Below, in pieces: positions 1 to 8,031 of a DNA stretch of 13,365 bases (within the stretch, counting starts at the first letter, position 1; each line of letters begins with the position of its first letter). This stretch comes from Chitinophagales bacterium (GTDB taxonomy: Bacteria; Bacteroidota; Bacteroidia; Chitinophagales; Saprospiraceae). The notes below the pieces were generated by a model. It saw only the letters and a list, made by a program, of their open reading frames with translations. It searched no databases and was not told the DNA's origin. The stretch covers positions 1-13,365 of the forward strand of contig JAAFHQ010000063.1 of NCBI GenBank assembly GCA_013298445.1, written 5' to 3'. Made by a program: the position numbers and the translations under genes.

Positions 1-1011
1 CCCGACGATTTTTTTAAACCTGGCGAAGCGCTCAAATCCGCTTTTGCCCGCCTGATCAATACCCCGGAAAAAGACCGCATCGCCGTGATTCCCTCCGTAT
101 CTTATGGATTGGGAACGGTAGCCCGCAACCTGAACCTAAAACCTGGCCAGAACGTCATCGTAGCTGAAGAGCAATTTCCCAGTAATTATTACGCCTGGAA
201 ACGGGTGGTGGAGGAAAGCGGTGCTGAATTAAAAGTGGTTAAAGCTCCGACAGGAACCCCTCGCGGCACTCTTTGGACTGAAGCCATTTTACAAACCATC
301 GACGCCAATACCGCTATGGTCGCCCTGGGCAATGTACACTGGGCGGATGGCACACTGTACGACCTGAAACGCATTCGGGTGCGGACTGAAGAGGTCGGAG
401 CCATGCTGGTGATTGATGGAACCCAATCTGTTGGCGCGCTACCCCTTGATATAAGCGAATTGCGCCTGGATGCCCTCGTGTGTGGAGGTTACAAATGGTT
501 AATGGGGCCTTATTCTCTGGGTGTAGCCTATTACGGACCCCGTTTTGACAACGGCATCCCCCTTGAAGAAAACTGGATCAATCGTCTGAACAGCGAAGAT
601 TTTAACAGCTTGATCAATTACCGCGACGAATACAAGCCCCAGGCTGGCCGTTACATGATGGGCGAGCAAAGTAACTTTGTACTTGCTCCTATGTTGACCG
701 CTGCAATCGAACAACTCTTGGAATGGGGCGTGGCCAATGTGCAGGAATATTGCCAACGCATTGCCGCCAATGCCATCGAAGACTTGCGGGAAATGGGTTG
801 CCAAATCGACCCAAACACCCATCTGGCGCATCACCTGATTGGGGTGCGATTGCCGGAGGGCATGGATATGCCAAGTTTGCAGGCGGAATTCAAAAAACGC
901 CGGGTGTATGTGTCGACCAGAGGGAATGCGATTCGGGTTGCGCCCAATGTGTACAACACGCCGGATGATTTTGAGGTGTTATTGGATTGTTTTCGGGAGG
1001 TAAGGGGGTAG
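1..1011 (+). CDS. Class V aminotransferase (cysteine desulfurase-like), N-terminus missing
   Basis: PLP-dependent enzyme of aminotransferase class V (fold type I), the family that holds cysteine desulfurases, kynureninase-like enzymes and isopenicillin-N epimerase-like proteins. The frame is open from base 1, so the gene starts outside the window; the GTG at 85 is internal. 336 residues are visible, so roughly 50 are missing from a usual 380-400. Numbering from base 1, D139 in VIDGTQS would contact the PLP pyridine nitrogen, Q142 follows as in the family, and K165 in GGYKWLMGPY is the Schiff-base lysine. The C-terminal small domain ends with a typical segment, IRVAPNVYNTPDDFEVLL. I see no cysteine-bearing loop before the C-terminus of the kind expected in IscS/SufS, so a housekeeping Fe-S cluster role is unlikely. 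The substrate cannot be told from sequence. hemE follows 133 bases later with its own possible promoter. Confidence 0.9.
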   Translation, partial: PDDFFKPGEALKSAFARLINTPEKDRIAVIPSVSYGLGTVARNLNLKPGQNVIVAEEQFPSNYYAWKRVVEESGAELKVVKAPTGTPRGTLWTEAILQTIDANTAMVALGNVHWADGTLYDLKRIRVRTEEVGAMLVIDGTQSVGALPLDISELRLDALVCGGYKWLMGPYSLGVAYYGPRFDNGIPLEENWINRLNSEDFNSLINYRDEYKPQAGRYMMGEQSNFVLAPMLTAAIEQLLEWGVANVQEYCQRIAANAIEDLREMGCQIDPNTHLAHHLIGVRLPEGMDMPSLQAEFKKRRVYVSTRGNAIRVAPNVYNTPDDFEVLLDCFREVRG

Positions 1012-1036
1012 TGGGTTCGGCTGACACAGTATTTTT

Positions 1037-1064
1037 TTGACAAAAAACGCAAACCTTACATTTT
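1037..1064 (+). promoter_or_regulatory. Possible promoter of hemE
   Basis: TTG at 1037-1039, 17 bases, then TACATTTT at 1057-1064, which differs from the Bacteroidota -7 consensus TAnnTTTG only in the last base. It lies about 80 bases before the chosen hemE start. The region is AT-rich, so a chance match is possible. Confidence 0.35.
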
Positions 1065-1144
1065 TCCCACATTTTTCAAAAAACAAACTCTTCTCAGCAA
1101 ATCACCCAAAAAAATCCCTATCATTGCGGGACAGAGTAACAACT

Positions 1145-2188
1145 ATGACCGAAACCGCGACAACACTGCAAAACGACATTTTCCTCCGCGTAGCCAAAGG
1201 TGAAAGCACCGATCGTCCTCCCATATGGCTCATGCGGCAAGCTGGGCGAGTATTGCCCCAATACCGTGCTTTACGCTCCCAATTTGCGGGATTCCGAGAG
1301 TTCTTGTTTCATCCAGCTGCCGCCGCAGAGGCGACGATCCAACCCATTGATGAGCTGGGCGTAGATGCAGCGATCATCTTTTCTGATATTTTGGTGGTGC
1401 CCGAAGCCATGGGCCTGCCTTACGATATGGTGGAAAAACGGGGTCCATTGTTCCCCAAAACCATCCAAACCGCACAGGACATCGCCGACCTGATCAGCGG
1501 AGAAGCCGCCGCCGACAATATGGAGTACGTCTACGAAGCCCTGCGCATTACCAAGCGGGAGCTGAACGGACGCGTGCCACTCATTGGTTTTGCCGGAGCA
1601 CCCTGGACCATTTTCGCCTACATGGTAGAAGGGCAGGGGAGCAAAACTTTTGCCAAAGCCAAGCAATTTTTGTACCGCGAGCCAGCCTTGTCCCATCAGT
1701 TGCTGGAGCGCATCACCGACACTACGATTGCCTACCTCAAGCGCAAAATTGCCAATGGTGCCGACTTGATCCAATTGTTTGATTCCTGGGCCGGTATTCT
1801 GAGCCCGGCGCAATACCGCGAATTTGCCACACGTTACATCAGCAAAATTTGTGACGCAATCACAGAAGTACCAGTGACAGTGTTTTCTAAAGGGGCCTGG
1901 TTTGCCCTCGATGAGATTGCTGCACTCAACTGCCAGGTGATTGGCCTCGACTGGAACATCACGCCACAGGAGGCACGGGCCAGGGTAGGGGAGCGCCCGG
2001 TATTGCAAGGTAATTTGGATCCTTGTTTTCTTTACGCCGATCACGACACCATTCGGGCTGGTGCCTTACAAATGGTGCAAGAGTTCGGCCCCAAACACAT
2101 CGTCAACCTGGGCCACGGATTGTATCCTGACCTCGATTTGGAATCGGTCCGGGTATTTGTAGATACCATTAAGGCTTATCGATATTGA
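1145..2188 (+). CDS. hemE: Uroporphyrinogen decarboxylase
   Basis: Cytoplasmic haem-pathway enzyme that removes the four acetate carboxyl groups of uroporphyrinogen III to give coproporphyrinogen III. It needs no cofactor. The product is 347 residues, normal for the family. Visible active-site signatures are the N-terminal signature MRQAGR (30-35) with its substrate-binding arginines, D81 in IIFSDILV (the aspartate that holds the tetrapyrrole centre), the GFAGAPWTIFAYMVEGQGS block that carries the catalytic-site tyrosine, and H324 in NLGHGLYPD near the C-terminus. I chose ATG 1145 because the family's conserved sequence begins shortly after it (NDIFLRVAKGE). The frame is open back to a TTG at 1037, but those 36 residues are not HemE-like and overlap a possible promoter. 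No Shine-Dalgarno is evident, which is usual for this phylum. No other haem gene is in view. Confidence 0.97.
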   Translation: MTETATTLQNDIFLRVAKGESTDRPPIWLMRQAGRVLPQYRALRSQFAGFREFLFHPAAAAEATIQPIDELGVDAAIIFSDILVVPEAMGLPYDMVEKRGPLFPKTIQTAQDIADLISGEAAADNMEYVYEALRITKRELNGRVPLIGFAGAPWTIFAYMVEGQGSKTFAKAKQFLYREPALSHQLLERITDTTIAYLKRKIANGADLIQLFDSWAGILSPAQYREFATRYISKICDAITEVPVTVFSKGAWFALDEIAALNCQVIGLDWNITPQEARARVGERPVLQGNLDPCFLYADHDTIRAGALQMVQEFGPKHIVNLGHGLYPDLDLESVRVFVDTIKAYRY

Positions 2189-2235
2189 GTTGAAACTACG
2201 GTCGCTGAGCGTAGCCGAAGCGCCGGGGTTTCAAC
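2189..2235. repeat. Hairpin-forming, repeat-like intergenic element after hemE
   Basis: It starts on the base after the hemE stop. Perfect 8-base arms GTTGAAAC (2189-2196) and GTTTCAAC (2228-2235) enclose a second stem made by CGG (2199-2201)/CCG (2223-2225) and CGCT (2203-2206)/AGCG (2219-2222), with a one-base bulge. The core reads CTGAGCGTAGCCGAAGCG. From memory, closely similar CTGAGCGTAG(C/T)CGAAG sequences recur between genes in several Bacteroidota and other genomes, so this is probably one copy of a dispersed REP-like element. Only one copy is in this window. No T-run follows the stem directly (a T6 run lies about 20 bases later), so it is a poor intrinsic terminator, although it may protect the 3' end of the hemE mRNA. 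Confidence 0.55.
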
Positions 2236-2332
2236 TGCCACACCCACACCCATTTTTTGGTTCCCGCCAATGTCCCCTTTTTGCGTTAATACGCTGTTTA
2301 GTTGTGAATAACGTGTTAAAAAATGTTCCATC

Positions 2333-2749
2333 ATGAGACAAACACCTTTTCTCTTGTTGGGGGCTGGACTACTTGTTCAGTTTTGTCAAAACCCAAAACA
2401 AGTCCCGGTAATCGAGGCAAAACCGATTGAACCCGCTGTGGTAAAATTCGCTTGCAGGGGAACAAGCCCGGTATTGTGGTTAGTCGATATTTATCCTGAT
2501 AGCATTGTGTATGAACGAGGTGGTGGAAAAAAACTCGTTTACCTCAAACGGATGGAAGAAAAAAAAGGGGACACCACCGTTTTTAATACCAGGATGAACC
2601 TTTATGAAAAAGAAAGTAAAATGACCATCAAAATCATTCCAGATTCTTGTAGTGTCAGCCACGATGCCCAAAAATTTCCGTATACGGTAATCGTAGAGCG
2701 GGATGGAGATGTGCTGAATGGTTGCGCCCTTGGGGCCGATCCAAAGTAA
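2333..2749 (+). CDS. Small exported protein, COG3650-like, possible lipoprotein
   Basis: Protein of 138 residues. It begins with a hydrophobic export signal (residues 5-17) and C18 in LLVQFCQNP. This could be a lipidation site, but the -1 residue is Phe rather than the usual Gly, Ala or Ser. The mature part has FACRGTSP with C41, then a beta-rich segment, then C106 in PDSCSVSH, and finally FPYTVIVERDGDVLNGCALG with C131. The pattern of an early 'GTxP' motif and a late 'YPYTV...GCA' motif resembles the small periplasmic domain of COG3650-type proteins, which are uncharacterised. C106 and C131 could form a disulfide. The assignment rests on remembered motif similarity and is moderate. The gene stands alone between hemE and the sensor kinase; its start follows an AT-rich stretch. 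Confidence 0.75.
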   Translation: MRQTPFLLLGAGLLVQFCQNPKQVPVIEAKPIEPAVVKFACRGTSPVLWLVDIYPDSIVYERGGGKKLVYLKRMEEKKGDTTVFNTRMNLYEKESKMTIKIIPDSCSVSHDAQKFPYTVIVERDGDVLNGCALGADPK

Positions 2750-2836
2750 TTTTGTAGGTTTTGATTGATTTAGCGACAGACTTTCCTGAGTTTACGCGGT
2801 AGCCACCTATTTAAAAAGCACTATCTTGGATGCTGC

Positions 2837-5800
2837 ATGTATCGAGTTATTGCTGCTTTGTGGTTTGTATTTTTTGCAATCGAGCCTTTGATTGCCCAGC
2901 AACCCTTTTTTAAAAACTACCAAATCAAGGACGGGCTGTTGTCCAATTACATTTATTCCGTATTTCAGGACAGCAAGGGCTACATCTGGGTCAGTTCCGA
3001 CGTTGGTATTAGCCGCTTTGACGGGCAAAGTTTCACCAATTACAATACGGCCCATGGCATGCCCGACAACGAGGTGTTCTCGATGTACGAGGCCCGCGAT
3101 GGCCGCCTCTGGTTTGCAACATTGAGGGGCAAGCCTTGCTTTTACTTCCGCGACAGTATTTTTAGTGAAAACAATCTCCCTTTCCTCAAACGTTGCGACG
3201 TACAGGGCATGATCATCAACATCATCGAACTGGAGGACGGGCGCATCGCCTACTGTTCTACCCATAAGGTCTTGATCATTGATCTGGTGCACCAAAAAGT
3301 AGAAGAACGTTCTTGTGGCGAAGGGATTATTTTGGCCTGGAAAAATCGTTTTGGTCAATTGATGGGCGCAGGACGAGATTTTGGCCTCATCACTAAGCAT
3401 GGAATCCAACCTGAGATGGTTCCCCCGGCCATCCTTCAACCTGCCCGGGCGATTCCGGCCGGCGACTCAGTATTGATCTCCACCAGTCATAAGTTATACA
3501 ACTGTTATCCCAGGAGCGGCCAATTTCAGTATCGGGAACTGCCTACTCCTTTGGAGAAAAACAATGAATTCATCTTTTTGCGGCGAAGTGGAGCGAAGCT
3601 CTGGTGTGGCACTCGCAACGGAGCGTATTTGTTGGATTATCCTTCCATGCGGGTTAAGCGCTATTTTCTCGCAGGTCGATCCGTTTCTTCTGTATTGGAG
3701 GACCGGGAGGGCGGTTTGTGGTTTTCCACTTTTGAAGATGGACTATTTTATGTGCCAGCCCCCAATATTCAGCATTTTACCACTCAGGATGGGCTGATTT
3801 TTAACCGCATTACCTGTTTGAGTCAGGATGCTGAGCATCGCCTTTGGATCGGATCAGAAAGTAGTGCATATTCGATTTATGATGGAAAAAAAATCCAATC
3901 GCGGCAAATTTTTCCTGAAAATGTCAAAAACAAAAACATCCGCAATATCCGCCACTTTACCAATGGGACTACGCTTGTAATCGGTAAGGCTGCTACTTTG
4001 TATCTAAATAAAGGCGTTGAAAAATACCTCTGTCATCGTTCCCTGGATGTCAACATTGATCAGCATGGAGAATATTGGGTTGGAGGTACTGGTCTGTTTT
4101 ATTTGAATCTAAAAACACTTCCGGAGGTATTGGTGTCCCATCAGCAATTGCAAAGATTCGGGCTTGAAAGTTTGTACAGCCGGGTGAAAATCAATCGACT
4201 ACCCGGCATTCGAGTAGAGCGACTTGTTTTTGATGAAAACAACCGCAAGTGGCTGGCTACCCCCAATGGATTGTTCAGTTTTAAGGGCGTGGAAGCCGAA
4301 AAACTGATTCTACCTTATGGCATCAAAGACCTGGATTTTGATGCAAAAAATCAAACGCTCTGGGTATTGACAGAGTCAAAGGGTTTGTTTGCGATTCGGC
4401 ATGGCCGGCTGATTGATAGCATTGCCATTGCCAACAAACGTGGTGGAGTCATTTGTTGGGATTTATGTCGGGATCAGCACAATGAAATCTGGATTGGTAC
4501 CGCGGGAGGTTTGTTTCGGGTGATGGGCAAACCAGGTAAACTTAAATTGATCGATTATTGGGGCGTATTGGGCTTGGGTTCAGAAAAAATCAACGCCATT
4601 GAAGTCAGCGAAGATCACATATATATAGGCAAAGATGATGGTTTGTTACAAGTGCCTCGTGCGGTTTTGGCCTCAGCGTCGCCACCGCCTGTGGTCCTGC
4701 TCAAATCTTTGCGGATCAACAATGTAGCACAACCCATTTCTTCAAAAAAAGCCATTCCACTCCATTATTCCCAGGGGCCTTTAAGCATTGAATACGAAGG
4801 ACTTTCTTATCGGGAGTCACAGAATATCCGTTACCGTTATCGCTTGTTGGGACTTGATGAAAAGTGGTACGAAACAGCCGTCGAAGCGGTGGAATACGTC
4901 AACCTTCAACCGGGATACTATACCTTTGAGGTCATTGCGCTGAACGGGTCGGGTATTGCCAGTGTGCACAGTACCCAGCTACGTTTGCGGATCAAACCGC
5001 CTTTTTGGCGGGAAAACTGGTTTTATGTCTTGCTTACCGCTTTGATTATTTTGTCCATCGTTTGGTATGTGAGAGCCCGGGAACAAAAGCTGCGGCGCAA
5101 ATACGAAATTGAAAATCTGTTGATGAAAAGCAGCCGCGAAAACTCTGAATTGCAAAAACGCATCTCGGACTTGCGGATGTTGGCCTTGCGTCTGCAAATG
5201 AATCCCCACTTCATTTTTAATGCGCTCAATACCATCAAAGGCTATTATGGTCAGGATAAAGTGGTTGAAGCCAATGCTTTTATTGGCAAATTTGCAAGGC
5301 TCTTGCGCTTGAACCTGGACTATTCGGATAGCTTGATTCCCTTGGAACAGGAAATGGATTTGCTTCGCATTTATGTGCAACTTTCCCAAATTCGTTACCC
5401 TGATAAAATCGAGCTCGATATGCAGCTTGCTCCCGAGCTGAACCCCGCTGAAATCCTGATCCCATCCATGCTGATCCAACCCTTTGTGGAAAATGCGGTC
5501 ATTCATGGAGTGGTACCTAAGAAGGGCAAGGGCATTATCCAGGTGGTATTTTCGGTTCAAAACCAAAGCCTGTTGGTGCAAGTAAAAGACGATGGAGTTG
5601 GTCGGGCAGCTTCCGGGCAGCACAAACTCCGGGACATGCACAAACCCCTGGCCACTCAAATTACCACCGATCGGTTAAAATTGTTGGGGCAAACCGAAAA
5701 AATACCGATTCAGATCATCGACCTGCTGGATGAACAGGGCCAACCACTGGGCACCGAAGTGGTATTATTGATTCCTTTTCAAAACAAAAAAATATTATGA
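2837..5800 (+). CDS. Beta-propeller/Y_Y_Y sensor, LytS-type histidine kinase
   Basis: Membrane sensor kinase of 987 residues. A signal peptide (1-20, ending IEPLIAQ) exports a large periplasmic sensor made of two-component-regulator propeller repeats. These are recognisable at SVFQDSKGYIWVSSDVGISRFDG, SMYEARDGRLWFATLRG, SVLEDREGGLWFSTFEDGLFYV, RITCLSQDAEHRLWIG and DLCRDQHNEIWIGTAGGLFRV. A Y_Y_Y domain follows at about 648-718 (YRYRLLGLDEKWYE), then one membrane segment (729-747), a charged coiled coil (about 748-785) and a His_kinase (PF06580) core. H791 in LQMNPHFIFNALNTI is the phosphoacceptor, N886 in PFVENAVIHG is the N box, and DDGVG at 918-922 is a G box. There is no receiver or AraC domain, so this is not a SusR-type hybrid. 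Its stop overlaps the regulator's start (ATGA). The ligand is unknown; propeller sensors of this layout in gut Bacteroides bind oligosaccharides, but carrying that over would be a guess. Confidence 0.95.
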   Translation: MYRVIAALWFVFFAIEPLIAQQPFFKNYQIKDGLLSNYIYSVFQDSKGYIWVSSDVGISRFDGQSFTNYNTAHGMPDNEVFSMYEARDGRLWFATLRGKPCFYFRDSIFSENNLPFLKRCDVQGMIINIIELEDGRIAYCSTHKVLIIDLVHQKVEERSCGEGIILAWKNRFGQLMGAGRDFGLITKHGIQPEMVPPAILQPARAIPAGDSVLISTSHKLYNCYPRSGQFQYRELPTPLEKNNEFIFLRRSGAKLWCGTRNGAYLLDYPSMRVKRYFLAGRSVSSVLEDREGGLWFSTFEDGLFYVPAPNIQHFTTQDGLIFNRITCLSQDAEHRLWIGSESSAYSIYDGKKIQSRQIFPENVKNKNIRNIRHFTNGTTLVIGKAATLYLNKGVEKYLCHRSLDVNIDQHGEYWVGGTGLFYLNLKTLPEVLVSHQQLQRFGLESLYSRVKINRLPGIRVERLVFDENNRKWLATPNGLFSFKGVEAEKLILPYGIKDLDFDAKNQTLWVLTESKGLFAIRHGRLIDSIAIANKRGGVICWDLCRDQHNEIWIGTAGGLFRVMGKPGKLKLIDYWGVLGLGSEKINAIEVSEDHIYIGKDDGLLQVPRAVLASASPPPVVLLKSLRINNVAQPISSKKAIPLHYSQGPLSIEYEGLSYRESQNIRYRYRLLGLDEKWYETAVEAVEYVNLQPGYYTFEVIALNGSGIASVHSTQLRLRIKPPFWRENWFYVLLTALIILSIVWYVRAREQKLRRKYEIENLLMKSSRENSELQKRISDLRMLALRLQMNPHFIFNALNTIKGYYGQDKVVEANAFIGKFARLLRLNLDYSDSLIPLEQEMDLLRIYVQLSQIRYPDKIELDMQLAPELNPAEILIPSMLIQPFVENAVIHGVVPKKGKGIIQVVFSVQNQSLLVQVKDDGVGRAASGQHKLRDMHKPLATQITTDRLKLLGQTEKIPIQIIDLLDEQGQPLGTEVVLLIPFQNKKIL

Positions 5801-6564
5801 TCCGAGCCATTATCATCGACGATGAACCCGCAGCACGAGCCTCTCTGGAGTTGGAGATCCGCCTGCATTGCCCGGAAATTATGGTAGTGGCCGAAGCCGA
5901 CTCGGTTCTGGAAGGGACTCGAATCATTCAAGCCACATCCCATTTTGATTTGTTGTTTTTGGACATCCAAATGGCCGATGGTACCGGGTTTGATGTATTG
6001 CAAAATGTGGATACCGATCGCTTCAAGACCATTTTTACCACCGCCTACAGTGAATACGCCTTGCGGGCCATCAAATTTACCCCCCTGGATTATTTGCTCA
6101 AACCCATCGATGCTGACGAACTCAAAGCTGCCGTTCACAAGGCCCTGCGCCAACAACAGTCGGATGTTCAGGAGCAGATTCGTCGCTACCTCAGTCATTT
6201 GGCAGCCCCTCAATTGAGCCCACGGGTGTCTTTGGCTACGGCGGAAGGGATTCATCTGTATTTTGTCAAAAACATTGTGCGCTGTGCTTCAGATGGGAAT
6301 TACACCACCGTTTTTTTTGAAGACAAAAGTAAATTACTGGTAGCCAAAACCTTGAAAGAATTGGAATTGTTGCTGTCTCCTTACCAGTTTGAACGCGTTC
6401 ACAAGTCCCACCTGATCAATCTGGATCACCTGCGGCGCTATTACAACCGTTTTTCCGGAGAAGTGGAAATGAGCGACGGGGCATTGCTGCCCGTAGCGCA
6501 ACGCAAAAAGACCCAATTGCTGGAATTACTCAATCATTTGAATTCAGCACAATTGGGTGAATAA
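5797..6564 (+). CDS. LytTR-family response regulator
   Basis: Cytoplasmic DNA-binding response regulator of 255 residues and near-certain partner of the kinase just upstream: the ATG at 5797 lies inside the kinase stop (ATGA overlap). The receiver domain spans about 1-120. D8, D9 and E10 form the acidic pocket, D56 in LFLDIQMADG is the phosphorylation site, the threonine lies in IFTTAYSEYA, and K102 lies in LLKPID. A short linker leads to a LytTR DNA-binding domain at 143-250 (IHLYFVKNIVRCASDGNYTT, then FERVHKSHLINLDHL). LytTR proteins usually bind pairs of direct repeats of about 9 bp spaced by about 12 bp; I found no convincing pair upstream of this operon or the next genes. All key residues are present. 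Confidence 0.96.
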   Translation: MIRAIIIDDEPAARASLELEIRLHCPEIMVVAEADSVLEGTRIIQATSHFDLLFLDIQMADGTGFDVLQNVDTDRFKTIFTTAYSEYALRAIKFTPLDYLLKPIDADELKAAVHKALRQQQSDVQEQIRRYLSHLAAPQLSPRVSLATAEGIHLYFVKNIVRCASDGNYTTVFFEDKSKLLVAKTLKELELLLSPYQFERVHKSHLINLDHLRRYYNRFSGEVEMSDGALLPVAQRKKTQLLELLNHLNSAQLGE

Positions 6565-6653
6565 AACATCCCTTTCGAACACTCAATCAAAGCCATCGTT
6601 GATCCTTTTTAGGACCAGTAAATGAATTGTGCATACTATCATTGTGTATCGAA

Positions 6654-6689
6654 AGGCTTGATCACCTAGCAATTATGGTTAGCAAGCCT
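6654..6689. repeat. Inverted repeat directly before a start codon
   Basis: AGGCTTG (6654-6660) and CAAGCCT (6683-6689) are perfect 7-base arms. Inside them CTAGC (6666-6670) can pair with GTTAG (6678-6682, one G-U pair), leaving a loop of seven bases. The structure ends one base before the ATG at 6691. There is no T-run, so it is unlikely to be a terminator for the kinase/regulator operon. It could be a protein-binding site or a translational control hairpin. Confidence 0.45.
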
Positions 6690-6690
6690 A

Positions 6691-7974
6691 ATGTTCTCAA
6701 AAACCGATTGTATGCGCCAAAGACCTCCATATCTTTTGATTTGGGTAATTTTGATTTATGTGAATGTACCGGGCATAGGCCAAAGAAACCCAATCAATGC
6801 GGCTAAGGATTTAGTCAAGAATGTTCCTGAAAAAAGAGACCCCGCGCCCAGTAATCCCAACACCAGTAGACCTGCTCCTGCACCCTCCACCAGCAGCAGC
6901 AGACCTGCCGCCACTTCAACGAGCACCAATACGGCTACGGCTCTGGATGCCACTGCTGAAAGTAGTCCGGCAAAAAGTTTCATAGCCAACTTTTGGAAAG
7001 CCATCGACAAACTCAAAGCAGCGTCGGCTGGGCAGCAATACAATTTGTACTACAGCAATATATCCAGTGCAGAAACCAATTTGCGCAACATCAAAATGCG
7101 CGATCCAAACTATGATACCAAAACACTTGAGGCTGAACTGGAAAAATACAAAGCGGAGCAGCAAAGTGCCAACACCCAGAAAGAAACAACCCGGGATATA
7201 GCGGCGAACACCATTCGTTTTATGTCTGATTTGTTTGAAAGTGACCAAACTTCTTATTCCACAAACCTTAATCTTGAAGAGGGGAAACTTGCGCATCAAG
7301 CTAAACTTCAAGCATTTACAGACAAAGTAAACCAGTTTTTGGCCTCCAATCCAGATCAGTCTGTGATCAAAAGTAAGGAAGCAATCGCCACCCAGAAAGC
7401 CAATTTTGTCGCAGGCACTGTGGCCGAATATGAAAAAAGCATCAATGAAAACACCTCCAAAGCAGGTTTGACTACCCATCGTGAATTGCTTGGGATGGAC
7501 GTTTATTGGAGTGCCATCGTTAAGGTTTTTCCAAATTTACCTGCTCCTGCCACTGCCTCCCAAGCGGTCAAAGCAGCCTTAGCGCGGCTGGGTACAGATG
7601 CTCAAATGTTGGCCAAGTTCAATAAAAACGAGGTCGAAAAAATGAAAAACACCAAAATGCCTGCAGCAGTAACGGTGAATCCAGCCTTGGAAGCAGAGTT
7701 CAAAAAGGTAATCGCAGAAATGGGCTGGAAGGAAAGTGTAGTTAAAATCAACTTGCTTACCCGGGATTGGTCAACGCTCTACCACAGCATTACCGGGAAC
7801 ATCATTGCCCGGACCCAGGAGGCAGCTGTAGTTGCCAAAAAGAATGACGGGAATTGTATCCTGTACAGCATCACCATTGTGCAGGAATACACGGGAGCGG
7901 GGAAGTATAGTTCCTCAAAACACTATGCGGACGGGGTTCTTGCAGATAAATTTCTCTGCGAAAACGCCAAATAA
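6691..7974 (+). CDS. Exported protein of unknown function with P/S/T-rich linker and helical middle
   Basis: I do not recognise this protein. It is 427 residues long from ATG 6691. The ATG at 6712 (residue 8) is an equally good or better start because it gives a standard signal peptide, MRQRPPYLLIWVILIYVNVP, with basic residues before a hydrophobic core. The mature part begins with a low-complexity linker rich in Pro, Ser, Thr and Ala (about 47-90), typical of a flexible extracytoplasmic spacer. A long, charged and probably alpha-helical region follows (about 95-290; for example TLEAELEKYKAEQQSANTQK). The C-terminal ~90 residues (336-427) look like a separate compact domain with W346, then RDWSTLYHSITGNIIAR, then DGNCILYSITIVQEYTG and a final Cys. 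The two cysteines there could pair. It lies 126 bases after the response regulator and could be under its control, but no shared promoter evidence is visible. Confidence 0.85.
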   Translation: MFSKTDCMRQRPPYLLIWVILIYVNVPGIGQRNPINAAKDLVKNVPEKRDPAPSNPNTSRPAPAPSTSSSRPAATSTSTNTATALDATAESSPAKSFIANFWKAIDKLKAASAGQQYNLYYSNISSAETNLRNIKMRDPNYDTKTLEAELEKYKAEQQSANTQKETTRDIAANTIRFMSDLFESDQTSYSTNLNLEEGKLAHQAKLQAFTDKVNQFLASNPDQSVIKSKEAIATQKANFVAGTVAEYEKSINENTSKAGLTTHRELLGMDVYWSAIVKVFPNLPAPATASQAVKAALARLGTDAQMLAKFNKNEVEKMKNTKMPAAVTVNPALEAEFKKVIAEMGWKESVVKINLLTRDWSTLYHSITGNIIARTQEAAVVAKKNDGNCILYSITIVQEYTGAGKYSSSKHYADGVLADKFLCENAK

Positions 7975-7999
7975 TTTAGGGACGGGATTTCTCATATAC

Positions 8000-8027
8000 T
8001 TGACTGAAAGGTCGGTCAGTAAGTTTT
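8000..8027 (+). promoter_or_regulatory. Possible promoter with embedded 18-bp palindrome
   Basis: TTG at 8000-8002, 17 bases, then TAAGTTTT at 8020-8027, one base off TAnnTTTG. The spacer is largely filled by the imperfect palindrome TGACTGAAAGGTCGGTCA (8001-8018). Six of its nine symmetric pairs match exactly, a seventh is G-T, and only the two central pairs fail. The TGAC...GTCA symmetry resembles operators of TetR-family repressors. A protein bound there would block RNA polymerase. No TetR-family gene is in the window. Confidence 0.4.
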
Positions 8028-8031
8028 TATT

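Noticed and set aside
1037..1144. N-terminal extension of hemE from a TTG codon
   Set aside because: The 36 added residues are not HemE-like, overlap a promoter-like pair, and ATG 1145 gives the normal family start.
1271..2044. Long open frame (257 codons) antisense to hemE
   Set aside because: Composition shadow of a conserved gene; no recognisable protein features.
2286..2319. Dyad TTAATACG...CGTGTTAA before the small exported protein
   Set aside because: Only eight positions with one G-T pair and an 18-base spacer in AT-rich DNA; not distinguishable from chance.
2822..2829. TATCTTGG as -7 element for the sensor kinase
   Set aside because: No TTG at the proper distance, and the transcript would start almost on the start codon.
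4979..5659. Long open frame antisense to the kinase core
   Set aside because: The opposite strand carries the conserved kinase motifs; this translation shows no domain or signal.
5779..6255. Open frame antisense to the response regulator
   Set aside because: The coding strand has all receiver residues intact; the antisense product is featureless.
6637..6644. TATCATTG as -7 element for the unknown exported protein
   Set aside because: No TTG 17-23 bases upstream.
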